Shown here: piece by piece, positions 10,366-21,300 of the stretch
Layout: every line of letters starts with the position of its first letter
Numbering within the stretch: the first letter of the stretch is position 1
NCBI RefSeq assembly: GCF_964204865.1
Contig: NC_135254.1
Location: 14,327,001-14,391,000, forward strand
Direction: 5' to 3'
DNA length: 64,000 nt
Origin: Styela clava
Taxonomy: Eukaryota; Chordata; Ascidiacea; Stolidobranchia; Styelidae
Program-made: the position numbers and the translations under genes
The notes under the pieces: model-generated
Told to the model about the DNA's origin: nothing
The model's input: the letters and a program-made list of their open reading frames with translations, nothing else
Database searches by the model: none

Positions 10366-12525
10366 TTATGTTCCAAATTTTTTTTGATACAGAGTAGGTG
10401 GTAAATTATCAAAAATATCATGCCATGGTCTTTCAAGAACAAAAATAGATGAACCACCATCAATGAACGAAGCATGCAACAACTGTTCAAACTTGTCACA
10501 GCATTTGACTGGATTTTCCAACATTTTTCTCCTATTTCTGAGTTCAGCTGCATATTCTTTGCTTTGCTCAACGGCATTTTCTGATCTTTCCTTTTCATGA
10601 GAAATGATCTTTTTCAAAATACCAGACGAAGTATTCAGGAAGTATAAAGCCTTTTGAGAAGACAAAAGGATAATATCAGGAGCATCCGCGTTGAACGAAA
10701 TATTTATTATCGGAGATGTATTCCATTTTCCAAGCTTTTTCGGCCTTTTGGTATATTTGCACGGAAACTCAATTAAATTGAGTGAAACAGAATTTGCTTC
10801 TCTGGACCATTTTGTGTATGATTTCATGTCAGCATCATATTCTATTACAGCATGATTCTGGTATGCAACTATAAGTTTGGTAGAGGATGGTTTAAAAGAA
10901 ATGGCAGTAGGTGAGCTATCTTGACTGGGCAACGTGCATCGAATCTCTGGTTTTTCTAAGTCATAGATTTTGATATTATCATTCAAATCTACAGCTGCAA
11001 AGAGTTCATTGGTGGCACTAAATAACACAGCGGGTACATTAAGGATACTATCGGTTTCATTTTTGAATACGTGAGCTACGTGAACGTGGCCATCAGGTTC
11101 TAGTTTTATGACAAATATTTTACCGTTCGATGCTGAAGTTATCAAATATTCAGAGGCTGGAGTGAATGCAATCGCTAATGCAGATTTAATCCACATAATA
11201 GGAATTTTATTTAGAGATATTTCAGAAGGTGTTTCTTTTCCCCATTGTAGCCTGAAAAGCCTAAATGATGATTGAGATGAATATGCAACCCAATGGCCGC
11301 ATTTTGAGATGGCAGAACATGTGATATCATCAAATTGACTTGCAGGCATTTTTATTTGAAGAACAATGGCTGGATCCTGTTCTAAATCAATTTTTTCTCC
11401 AGCTTCACCATTCACCCGACGTGGAGTTGCAATTCTCCATATATCCAAATGTTTTGGATACTGGAACAAAACCAATCTTGGGTTTTCAGCTATATGAACA
11501 ACGCTTTTATGGGGAAAATCAACCATTCTTTTAATTTTAGTAAAGTCCCCTTTTTTGATATTGCAAAGCAAAATATTAGTATCCACACCTCCCGATACTA
11601 AATAATTTCCTACGATTGCGAGTGCACGGACATCATGAGTATGTTTTTGCAAGGTTGCACCTAGAACCCAAGAGTCTACAGTTGTTGCTGAAGACGGATC
11701 ATCTTCGCCCACCATTGCAGATGAACAATTAATAGCTAAAACTCGTGAATCAACACCAGATGCATAAACAACTTTTTCATCATGAGAAACACAGAGGGAC
11801 AAAACATCAGCACGATGATTTTGAAATGACTTCAGTAATGTAGTATTTTTGCAATTCCAAAAATTTACTTTACCAGTTGAATCGCCGCTCACAATCGTAT
11901 TGTTACTTAAAATCTTGACAGCCCATACGATCGTGTTTTTACTTCTAGAACTTTCCAAGTTTATTCTCTGCATAGCATGACCGCTTTTGTAACTCCAGAT
12001 TCTTATAACACCCACAGATCCAGAGACTAAGACATCATTGTCTGGATGAAAAGCACAGGAGAGAATCCTCCCCTCTTGCTTATCAAATGATTTTTCAAAT
12101 GACAAACTGTTTTTCTCACAATTGTAGATTTTTAAACTTCCATCTTCACAGCCAGCTGCAATGACTCCTTTTTTATTTCCTACAGCAAGGCACCAAACAG
12201 CTCCACCATAACTATCTTCTGTTCGCTTGATAGTTCCTTTTACTAAATCATATTCACTGATTATTCCTTGTAGTTCTGCAGAAAATAGTCTACCATTATA
12301 CCATGCAATATCTTCTAAATGACGAGTAGAAGATGCTGGAATAACCATATACTTATAAAAACCAGTCTTCGTACATCTGATGAGGTCGATAGCTCCATTT
12401 TCTCTCCCAACTGCTAACAATTTTTGTGAAGCAGTACCTTCAGACGATTCATAACTAGCGATGCATTGTATAGTGCATGGAGTGTACTCGAACAACTGGC
12501 ATCGATGAACAGCAAATTCACCCAT
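10366..12525 (-). CDS. UTP4: UTP4 / cirhin, small-subunit processome WD40 protein, intronless
   Basis: UTP4 is a t-UTP (UtpA) subunit of the nucleolar small-subunit processome. It acts early in 18S pre-rRNA transcription and processing; the human gene (CIRH1A) is mutated in North American Indian childhood cirrhosis. This single 719-residue reading frame (human 686) begins MGEFAVHRCQLFEYTPCTIQ, matching the family start MGEF.VHR..FF.Y. It continues with two WD40 propellers; visible blades include GCEDGSLKIYNCE, SCAFHPDNDVLVSGSVGVIR, VSGDSTGKVNFWNCK, HTHDVRALAI..LVSGGVDTNIL and SKCGHWVAYSS. It ends in the family signature KKFGT. A Glu/Lys/Arg-rich insertion near residue 640 (EKERSENAVEQSKEYAAELR) sits in a loop that also varies in other animals. 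Vertebrate orthologues have many introns and this one has none; the frame is intact, so it looks functional. MGAT1 follows on the same strand 687 bases on. Confidence 0.96.
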   Translation of the reverse strand: MGEFAVHRCQLFEYTPCTIQCIASYESSEGTASQKLLAVGRENGAIDLIRCTKTGFYKYMVIPASSTRHLEDIAWYNGRLFSAELQGIISEYDLVKGTIKRTEDSYGGAVWCLAVGNKKGVIAAGCEDGSLKIYNCEKNSLSFEKSFDKQEGRILSCAFHPDNDVLVSGSVGVIRIWSYKSGHAMQRINLESSRSKNTIVWAVKILSNNTIVSGDSTGKVNFWNCKNTTLLKSFQNHRADVLSLCVSHDEKVVYASGVDSRVLAINCSSAMVGEDDPSSATTVDSWVLGATLQKHTHDVRALAIVGNYLVSGGVDTNILLCNIKKGDFTKIKRMVDFPHKSVVHIAENPRLVLFQYPKHLDIWRIATPRRVNGEAGEKIDLEQDPAIVLQIKMPASQFDDITCSAISKCGHWVAYSSQSSFRLFRLQWGKETPSEISLNKIPIMWIKSALAIAFTPASEYLITSASNGKIFVIKLEPDGHVHVAHVFKNETDSILNVPAVLFSATNELFAAVDLNDNIKIYDLEKPEIRCTLPSQDSSPTAISFKPSSTKLIVAYQNHAVIEYDADMKSYTKWSREANSVSLNLIEFPCKYTKRPKKLGKWNTSPIINISFNADAPDIILLSSQKALYFLNTSSGILKKIISHEKERSENAVEQSKEYAAELRNRRKMLENPVKCCDKFEQLLHASFIDGGSSIFVLERPWHDIFDNLPPTLYQKKFGT

Positions 12526-13412
12526 TTATATAGACTTAATTCTAACTGAAACATAAGGAATGGGATAAGAATTATAAATTATAAACAAAAATACCTACGG
12601 TAATAATAAACTAAGCATATAATTTATGCGTTCATGTATATCCAATCCATCTATATTTCAGTGGGGCACAATTCTCTGATTCTAAGATGTCGCAAAATTT
12701 GGTTACCTATTTGTGTCTGAAACGAGAGCGTCTGGCACAACGGCAGATGCGTCAGATCGCACTAAGCTTGTCTCAGTAATAATTTAAATCAATACCAATA
12801 TGAGTCTGCCGTCAAGTGACCAAAACGCTACAGTAAAATTTTTTTCCTCCTGTAAATTAGATTATGGAATCCTATGGTGACGTTTTTAGACTGCGCTTTT
12901 TTTTAGTTTATTGCGCAGTGCCAGATTGCAGTTTTGCAAGTGCAGTTTCAAGTATTTTGAGGCGTCTAGAGCTGCCGCAAAACCATGGCGGGATTTCCAA
13001 ACCATGGCCGCTATGACCAAACCTACGGCCCTGACTTTTTAGCTGCCACAAACCAATAGCGGGCTGCCGTTGTTACGGCAGCAAATCGAATACCACCAAT
13101 TTTGCTGCCGTTACCACGGCATGTCGGCTGTAAAAGCAGGGCTGCCCCTTATGGAGATAAATATTGGGTAAGTTGGAACGCTTTTCTTATGAATACAGTT
13201 TTGATGTATTTGGGGTTAGGTTTAAGTAAATATAATTCTGCATGATAAACTAAAATATTGTACATGACTTTGTAAATATACCGGTAATCGTGCGATAAAA
13301 CCATGGCAAGAGACGCCGCGGTACGTTCGTGGCAGGAGCTGTCATGAAGTGCTGAAGTGGTAAGAACTGCGCCTCCCAGCCTCCCGTTTTGAGTCCATAT
13401 GAAGGCCGACTC
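12526..13412. other. UTP4 upstream region
   Basis: No gene is supported. The stretch around 12890-13140 is richer in G+C and repeats short words such as AACCATGGC and GCTGCCG. It is probably an old repeat, but I cannot assign it. Confidence 0.4.
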
Positions 13413-13873
13413 CAGGGGTCGGCAACCTTTTGTCGCCCGCGGGCCAAAATTAAGGGTTGCAGCTGCAAGTCATTGGCGCACCGGACATATTTCTATAAAG
13501 TTGAAAACCGAACGAATGATACTTTTTATAGTAAAAATCAAGCAGTGATACATCTCTCGAATAGAATATAGATTTTATTTCCTCTTTGCATTGCATCTCA
13601 AAAAGTTCCATTTGAATATTTTCAGCGCCATGGAACCCTTTGCGCTTAGCATCAACATTTCTGCGTTTTGTTGCCATTTGTCTAATTACAATTAAATTAT
13701 AGTTAAACGAGTAATTGTGAATTTTATACTCGTTAGATTATAATATAATTTAGTCTACACGTGTCTCACAATGAATTCTGTTACTCAAAGAATAATCGTC
13801 AAAACAGCTGTTTTGTTACTATAATTCAGTGACCAGTCGCGGATTATACTACTCCGTAGGTTGCCGACCCCTG
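13413..13873. mobile_element. hAT-type element remnant (CAGGGGTCGGCAACC termini)
   Basis: Terminal inverted repeats are CAGGGGTCGGCAACCTTTT and AGGTTGCCGACCCCTG, typical of hAT elements. The flanks GCCGACTC and GCCTACAC match at 6 of 8 positions, as expected of an aged 8-bp TSD. It carries a short piece of transposase reading frame on the minus strand. Confidence 0.85.
13450..13677 (-). pseudogene. hAT transposase N-terminal remnant
   Basis: The 75-residue frame starts MATKRRNVDAKRKGFHGAEN. This resembles the basic M..KKRKVD.E.R.F start common in hAT transposases, and it sits inside hAT-type termini with the expected orientation. The rest of the transposase is missing, so the copy is non-autonomous. 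Confidence 0.5.
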
Positions 13874-13881
13874 GCCTACAC

Positions 13882-15344
13882 CAGTACACTGTCTCGTAAA
13901 GGAGGGAGGGGTTTGCACTCACTGTTATTATTGATGTCTTTTAATGTGGGGGCGTGGGGGCTATTCTTGGAATCAGAGAACTGTATTTGATAGTGTTGAA
14001 ATTATCACAACAGCATACAGTCAATCAATTATTAATTAAGTAGTATAATATGTAATTTAAAAAAAAACGTATTAATAGATTAATATTATGTGTATAATTC
14101 TTCATAATTTTTCTGTCTGGCATTATTTAGTTCCCTTCCAGCTGAATACTGGAATATTTCTTTCAATAAAATCAAAAACTAATCAAAATATTCACGATTC
14201 ATATATAACTTGCGTGACTGACAAATTTAGATTCTATTTCACACACGGCAATACGCATAGTTCATTTCCAGCAATACTACTTACGGTTTCATTTTACTGT
14301 TGAAAATCCCTCTCAATTTTCACTGGAAACATACTGACATACGACAATACAATCTCTTACCATGCTGATTTGCCAAACAGTCGTTGAGTTACACAGTGAC
14401 ATGCAAGCTCATCGATGGAAATAAGACTGGCAAAATTAGGAATACGCTAAATATGAAAATCTTTTCCTTACTCGCCGCGCTGACTTGCTTCATCGCGGGT
14501 CCGCTGTGTAGCACAGCTCATTAGGAACAGCGGGTTGCGTTTACAAACAGCAAGGACGCATGGAATGGCGCATTATCAACGAGGTCGCATTAGGCTGACA
14601 CACTATTAAGTTCATCCATAACAACAATTCATTCATCCATATTACTATTATTGGTAATGGATAGGATTTACACATTTATCCCGGGGAAGAGGAAAGCCGA
14701 TAATTTATAAAAAATCGTTCCATATAGAATTATTAGATTGAATAGGCTTACGGCTATTGTATAAGATCGGTTTCATTCCATCTTCTGATAAGGAGCTTCA
14801 CGACTTACCCGTAGCCTTTGCCCGTAGCAAAGCTCTAAACAAGTTTTGTCGCTTGATTGTGACATCGCCCAAACTTGATGAGACGTAGAATTACACTGCT
14901 GATATATTTTGCCGAGTACTTTTTTGATTTAAGGAACAGCGCATTGGGAACAATTCTGACAATTCATTCCCCCATTTTAATACACTGTTTTCGTGGTATA
15001 TATATATGACTTGATTTTTATTTGAGTAATCTGTACCAGGCTCTGAACGAGCAGTCGCTGGTATGCAGACAACTATTGTGCCTCCTGTGAAGAAAAAAAA
15101 TCTTTCATTTAGCTTAGGACTTATAAAATTGAATACAGCTGTCGGACAAGAATATTATCATCTTCTAATCGCGTGTTCAATAACTTCTCTTCGAACAAGG
15201 CTCTATCACAAACAAGGAGGTACTATGTTATAAGAAGAATCCAATTTTTTCAATTTATATATTTCATCGGTGTCAGCCTTGGTGACCTTACCGGTCTTGT
15301 ATACTGGCCCTCACAAATAATGATAACCAATTATTACTGAATTA
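13882..15344. other. Intergenic, with a SINE end at 14652-14705
   Basis: No gene is supported. A SINE 3' end (ATGGATAGGATTTACACATTTATCCCGGGG.., minus orientation) occupies about 14652-14705. The remainder is AT-rich. Confidence 0.45.
14652..14705 (-). repeat. SINE 3'-end fragment
   Basis: Only the terminal 50 or so bases of the main SINE family are present, minus orientation. Confidence 0.55.
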
Positions 15345-15739
15345 TTATTTTTTTGTTTCTGTTGCTTCAAATGTTTCAAGTGTTGACATTATTTGGGAAA
15401 TAAAATCTCTATCCATATGAACATATTTGTCATGTGAGAAGAATAGTATCACACTTTTTATGAAATTCTTTTGAAGAACAAGAAGTTTTTTCTTTTTTGT
15501 GGTTTTATTTATTTGATGAACAAAAGGACCGCGCCATTGAGCAAGAATATTACCCCATCTTCCTTTTAATTTATTGTAATTAATTGATTGTAACGGTGTG
15601 ATAACTATGACAATGACTAAAATAGTGGATACGGCAACATTAACTGAGGACAATATAGTGTGTCATAATATCTTGAAAATCTAGTCCGAGCAACATAGGC
15701 AAAGACATACTTACATTTTTGTGAAATGACAGTATTCAT
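15345..15739 (-). CDS. Unrecognised two-exon small protein with one N-terminal membrane span
   Basis: I do not recognise the family. Exon 1 (15739-15715) has 25 coding bases, MNTVISQK plus one base, ending at a consensus donor GTAAGTATG. A 71-base intron ends in TATATTGTCCTCAG. Exon 2 (15643-15345) continues in the matching phase to a stop, giving 107 residues. The protein has a hydrophobic segment at about residues 10-29 (NVAVSTILVIVIVITPLQSI), then NYNKLKGRWGNILAQWRGPF, a Lys cluster (KTTKKKK, about 58-64), and a helical, charged C-terminus ending ETKK. It may be a single-pass membrane or secreted protein. Both splice sites, the phase and the ATG fit. Against it, the first exon is tiny and no homologue comes to mind. 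TIMM9 is divergent, 1.6 kb away. Confidence 0.5.
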
Positions 15740-17319
15740 ATATATATATGATGATCATATCCGTATATACTATTGTTTAATTTAATTATCGCCATAACCA
15801 GTGGCGTAACAAGACTCTCGTTCCCCAATATGCCATTACGTGAATATTTAAAAACGTTGCGCATGGGAATTGTCATATCTTGTTACATTACAAATTCTTA
15901 TTTAATCTTAATTCTTATTTAAGTAAAATGTATAGTAATAGCATTTGTAGCATCCGCTGACAGTTGAATATCAATTCCATATATTCTTCTTCATGCTACC
16001 TCATGTCCGTTTCGTGACTCCTTGTTGGTATTTCTTCAGTGCTGGTTCATTGCTATCAAAACAAACGAATACGGATTACAGAGTTCGAGGATACAAAACT
16101 TCATATAGGATGTAAAACATACAAAGTTAACAAATATGGAAATCCGATCCTAAGATAACTATTCTGAGTTATTCGAAAGTCTTGTTACACACTGAAACAA
16201 ATAACTCAATTTTTTTTTGTTAATTCGAAAATCTCTGCGGCAAGTCTGATGATCTTTCACGGCACACTAGTGTATAGAACCGTAAATATATACTACTAGA
16301 TAGAACCACTGATTATCACGATAACCCGCTTTTGTTTTTAGATGTTAGATGCGCAGCACTTGGAGATATTAGCTAGCTAGCGTCTTGCTGATGTCTGATA
16401 TCGACCTTGGCGTGCAGCCATGTGGGGGCACTATAGATCAGAGCGCGGCGAATTTCATCTTGTGGAGAAGCATGATGTAGCTTAGCGTTGCAGTGTGCGT
16501 AGTAGTAGGATGTTGGTATGGTCCTTGTTTTGTATGTGACGCTATTTTAATTTGCATCCACTTTATTTTAAATACGGTACATAGTTTTTTGTTTTCTCTA
16601 TTTAAATCCCATTTCCCGCAATATATATATCAATAGTAGAGTAAAAATCCAAATAAATATGAAATTCATACCATTACCATGATGTCAGTAATTTACGGTA
16701 ATATAAACCATATATGTCCAAAAATGAGTTAATCCACGTATTTAAAATAAAATTATTCGATTCCAAAATAATGATACGAAAATTCCGTTTGGCATTAGAA
16801 CTTATTTGGCAAAAAAAAAATAATAATTTGCATCTACAAAAACCGCATGCTGCAGACAAGGTACAGATATACATGGTAAATTTATGTAATATAAGTTACC
16901 CGTCATATACATGCACCAGGCCAGGGGTATTTTATGTAATTAGGCCTATTGCCCAAATTACCATACGTTACGTTGATTTGGCTGTTTGTGTCGACACACC
17001 ATCAACTTCATTGTCAATTTTTGTATTTGTAACTCACGTTTTTTACATGAAACGCCTCAGGAGGCTTTTACTGCTGCTCATTGAGTTTCTTTTTACTATT
17101 TATAAATATATAATTTGTGTTACTTTTGGTGAACGAGCATGTGCATTGCGTATTATAAACTTTGTTCTCTAGTTTTCCGAGCATATTTGTTTTGTTTGTT
17201 ACAGCCATTGCCCCACTATACAGCTATACGGCTTATCCGCCTAACCCCTATTTTTATTTTCTTACTCAGATTTATGTATTGGTGCAACTGTAGTGCAGTG
17301 CATTAGAGTAAACGAAACA
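15740..17319. other. Intergenic between the small membrane-protein gene and TIMM9
   Basis: AT-rich. A 152-codon frame at 16714-17172 starts with ATG but is low-complexity with no recognisable domain, so I do not call it. TTTATTTTCTTACTCAG at about 17252-17268 is a good acceptor-like site before TIMM9; it could receive an upstream non-coding exon or a spliced leader. Confidence 0.4.
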
Positions 17320-17607
17320 ATGGCTGGGGTTCAGGGCATGTCTCAACTGGTTGGACCAGATCAAATGAAACAACTTAAGGAATTTTTAAACACATACAAC
17401 AAAATAACTGAACAATGTTTTGCGGACTGTGTCAATGATTTTGGCAGTAGGAATGTTTTGTCAAAAGAAAGCACATGTATTTCAAACTGTTTGCAGAAGT
17501 ATTTGAAAACAACTTCACGTATTGGACAAAGATTTGAGGAACATTTTATAGAGCAAAATGAAGCACTCGCTGCACAAGCAGGGTTTCTAAAGAAGCCTGG
17601 CACATGA
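17320..17607 (+). CDS. TIMM9: Mitochondrial import inner membrane translocase subunit Tim9, intronless CDS
   Basis: Tim9 pairs with Tim10 as a hexameric chaperone in the intermembrane space. It carries hydrophobic carrier proteins to the TIM22 complex. The 95-residue protein (human 89) has the twin CX3C signature: C33-FAD-C37 and C53-ISN-C57. Flanking helices match the family ([53 protein letters not shown]). I place the start at the ATG at 17320 in good context (AAACAATGG); the frame is open further up but has no earlier ATG. The coding region has no intron, although vertebrate TIMM9 is split. AATAAA at 17722-17727 is the likely poly(A) signal. EARS2 follows on the same strand. Confidence 0.96.
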   Translation: MAGVQGMSQLVGPDQMKQLKEFLNTYNKITEQCFADCVNDFGSRNVLSKESTCISNCLQKYLKTTSRIGQRFEEHFIEQNEALAAQAGFLKKPGT

Positions 17608-17721
17608 TTATAGCATATATATTGCTGTTTAAATTTCAAATGTGTTAATACATTAATATGAGGTTTTAAATATAGGAAAATGACTAGCGATCGGAATAGG
17701 AAATTGTATGTGATTGGATTG

Positions 17722-17727
17722 AATAAA
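17722..17727 (+). promoter_or_regulatory. Candidate poly(A) signal of TIMM9
   Basis: AATAAA 115 bases after the TIMM9 stop, followed by a U-rich stretch. Confidence 0.5.
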
Positions 17728-18353
17728 AATATAATTTTTATGAAATAATTTAAAACATTTTGGGACTAAAGTTTTCTGTTTTATATTGGTATATTTTGAG
17801 AGTATATTTCTTGAATTATACATTCATCATCAACACTATTGTTGACACTATTGTGTTCCTCTATTGATATCATGGTTGATTAGTTAAATTGTATTTCAAA
17901 CAAATCTTTCAAAGTGTCAATGCTATCTGGAGAGAAACTTTTGTGACTTCACTGTGCTCTTCTCAATTGATCAGCTAAGCTGAGTAGCAGTCGTGCTAAC
18001 AAATGTGGGAATTGCAAATTAAGTATCTATTGTTCTAATTGCTACAATCCATATGAAGTTCCACATCCATGAAATGTATTATGACATTTGTGTTAGATTA
18101 GAATGCATAAGGGAGAAAATTTATATACAAAATGTTGCATTCTTGTTGACGTTGATTTTGTGTGTGTCATATTTTGGAGTAACATGTTATATAAATAGGA
18201 TTTAAACATAGTTACCTACAAAACATTAATTACTTATTTTAGGATTTTGACTTTCTTTCAACCCATTATACTGTGTTAGAAATTATCCAGCTGATTCACA
18301 ATGCCTTCATCGTTCTGATTGGTTTTCAATTTTTTCAGAATGTTTTATTTGTC

Positions 18354-21300
18354 ATGTTTTACAAATCTTGGCTTCTAAATATCTGTAATCATAGATTTAC
18401 ATGCAAAACTTATCAACGATGTCGTAGATTTTCTATTTCATCTCACCTCTGGAATGTCCGTGTTAGATTTGCACCCTCACCAACAGGTTTCTTTATTTTT
18501 AATTGATTTAATATGAACATTACAGTAGATGAATGATGTTTTAGTGATGTTGTGGGTGACTGGAGAGGCAAAAGCTATCGAAAAAATATATGATTATGGT
18601 GGCATATTATCTATTAATAAATAACCAACCAAGTCGAGACTTAGCCTGGCGGTGGGCGCCTCGTAGCATGCATTAGGATTATGATTGCCGTTGCAACTTT
18701 GAGCCCTGTGCAGGTTTGCAATTTCGATCCCTATGTGGTATAATTATGTGAGAGAGGATTGCTTGACTCCGTAGGGTGGTTCACATGACCGCTGGTCAAT
18801 TCAATGCATCTGAAACAAAAAATAGTTGCCATTAAGCCATCGGCTTTCCTCTTCTCGAGATTAATATGAAAATCCTATCCCACTCAATATTGTATATATA
18901 AATTGTATATCAATATTGTATTATATAAATAATTATTATTCAGGTTTTCTGCATATCGGTGGACTGAGAACTGCTTTACTCAATTACTTATTTGTGAAAT
19001 CCCAAAAAGGTGAATATTTCTTAGCAATATCTTAATGATTCACCATGTTGTAAATACTAAATAGTAATACTATTTATCACTGAACTAATTGTAAATCATA
19101 TCTTTAACATTTTTCTAGGTGGTGGTCAGTTTATCATCAGGATTGAAGATACTGATCAATCAAGAATTGTGCCTGGTGTCGTAGAAAATTTATTAAATCA
19201 ATTAAAATGGGCTGGAATAACACCAGATGAAGGACCAGGAATTGGGGGAGACTTCGGACCTTATGTACAAAGTGAAAGATTGGATATATATGAAAAGTAT
19301 GTTATGCTAAGCTGAACATTTACTTTAATTGGCGACTACTGTGCTTCAAACAAATTATAATATTTTGATTCATAACAATGCACAATTTCCAGACCGGTTT
19401 ACCAGTCTTTCAAAAGTTTTGTTGAAAATGATTTGGTTTTCCATCTTCAAATGCATTCATTGCCCATGACATGTTTATGAGGAATTTCATGAATATGAAA
19501 TTTTCCCTATATCGGTCTTCATCTATAGTCAAGTTATATAGAAAATATCTTAGTAAATAATTACTATGTAACAGTTTTCATAATTGAAATTTTCTAATCT
19601 TTTCTTTCCAACATTCAGGTACGCAAATCAACTTTTAGACAATGGAATTGCGTATAAATGTTTTTGCAGTGAAAGAAGATTGGAGATATTGAGAAGGGAT
19701 CAAATGCAGAGAAAAGAACGTAGTCGGTAGTTGTATATTTATTTTAACATTAAATGTAATGGTATATAGCAGGGGTGGCCAACCTGCTTTTGACTGCGAT
19801 CGACTATAATCTTCAAAATAGCTGGCGATCGACTGATCGGTAATTAGGTCATAAACAATAAGGAATGAATACTGGATACACAGATAACTGCACACACGCA
19901 TACAAAAATTTCACCACTGCCATTAAGCTTGGCTCTGCGGCCGCATTCTCAATGAAATTGTCACAAAAATTTGCATTTTTTGTATTCCATTCAATTTGAT
20001 TATGTAATTGAACCCGGAGTAAATGTTTCATCATATTTTTTAAATTTATTCAAATCATACAATTCTGATCTAGGGCCTGTCTAATTTTTAGTCGTAAGTG
20101 TTTCCATTCCCCTCAAAAAAACCTTGAAAAGTACCCATGTATTATGTAAACAGCAAATATTGAATATTCTAAAATCATAAATATTACATGATTGCTCAAA
20201 CTTGAGTGTGAGTGTCTAATTTCAAGTCCGATTCTTTGCTCACTTGGAATTAGAAAAAAAATGGGCATTCTGATGCCCCTGCTACCGTTGCAAATAAAAA
20301 TTTATCACACTACTTTTGGATTGAGGCAATAACTTTCGCACAGTGCAGAAATTGTTGTAGGATTGTTTGTCAGTCAAGTACTGACAAACAGTGCATGTAC
20401 AGTACTGTATTATTCAGGCGTTTTTTTTTAACTGTTTTTTTTTCGGGGGGTATGTTATTATTAAATTTACTCAACATCAGACGCGATCGACTACTCGAGA
20501 CGTGGCGATCGACGTGTTGGCCACCCCTGGCATATGGGTATAAACACACTTTTATGCTGTTCAACTTTTTAAGGATTTTTTCATGGCATAATATTTTTTG
20601 ACTTTTCAGATATGACAACAGGTGTAGAAATTTGTCAGAATCCGAGATTGAAGAAAAGCTAGATCTTGGAATGCCTTATGTCTTGCGTCTGAAGCTTCAG
20701 AATGATATTAGATCTTTTGAGGATATATTAAATGGTGAGATAAAGCACGATGTTGCCAGTATTGAAGGGGATCCTGTAATATACAAATCAGACAGGTAAT
20801 TTGTTTACATTTAGTGAAACCTTACTGATATCAGGATGGGATAGGATAGCATTTAGTCCAGCAATCCTCTCACACATAACTATCCTTGCATGGGATTCGA
20901 GCAAACCCACGCAGGGTAATCAGAGGGGCAGTAGTGAGCGTATTCCCATCGTTCAGCACGATGCATCGGCAGGCCATATTACTTATTTGATCTGGAGTCC
21001 GAGAAAAGTGATTTAATGTGCTAGGCCCCAGAATCTTTCTGGTTTGGCATTGCAAACCCAATAAATTGCACACTGAGTAAGGTGGGCGGCACAGGGTTGT
21101 AACCTACGATGGATGCCATTACAAGGTGACCCATTCACATTTAGGTATCCAACATATCATCTGGCAAACATTGTTGATGATCATTTGATGAAAATAACCC
21201 ATGTATTACGGGGCCAAGAATGGATGATGTCAACTGTGAAACATGTAATGCTATATGAAGCATTCGGTTGGAAACCACCACAATATGCACATCTTCCATT

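Noticed and set aside
14452-14524. Short frame MKIFSLLAALTCFIAG.. resembling a signal peptide
   Set aside because: It stops after 23 codons and has no donor that leads to a coding exon; likely chance.
16714-17172. 152-codon ATG-initiated frame upstream of TIMM9
   Set aside because: AT-rich composition with no domain, no good splice context and no family resemblance. The hydrophobic runs follow from T-rich codons. Possible but unsupported.
17293-17319. N-terminal extension of TIMM9
   Set aside because: The frame is open but has no ATG. The family start fits the ATG at 17320.
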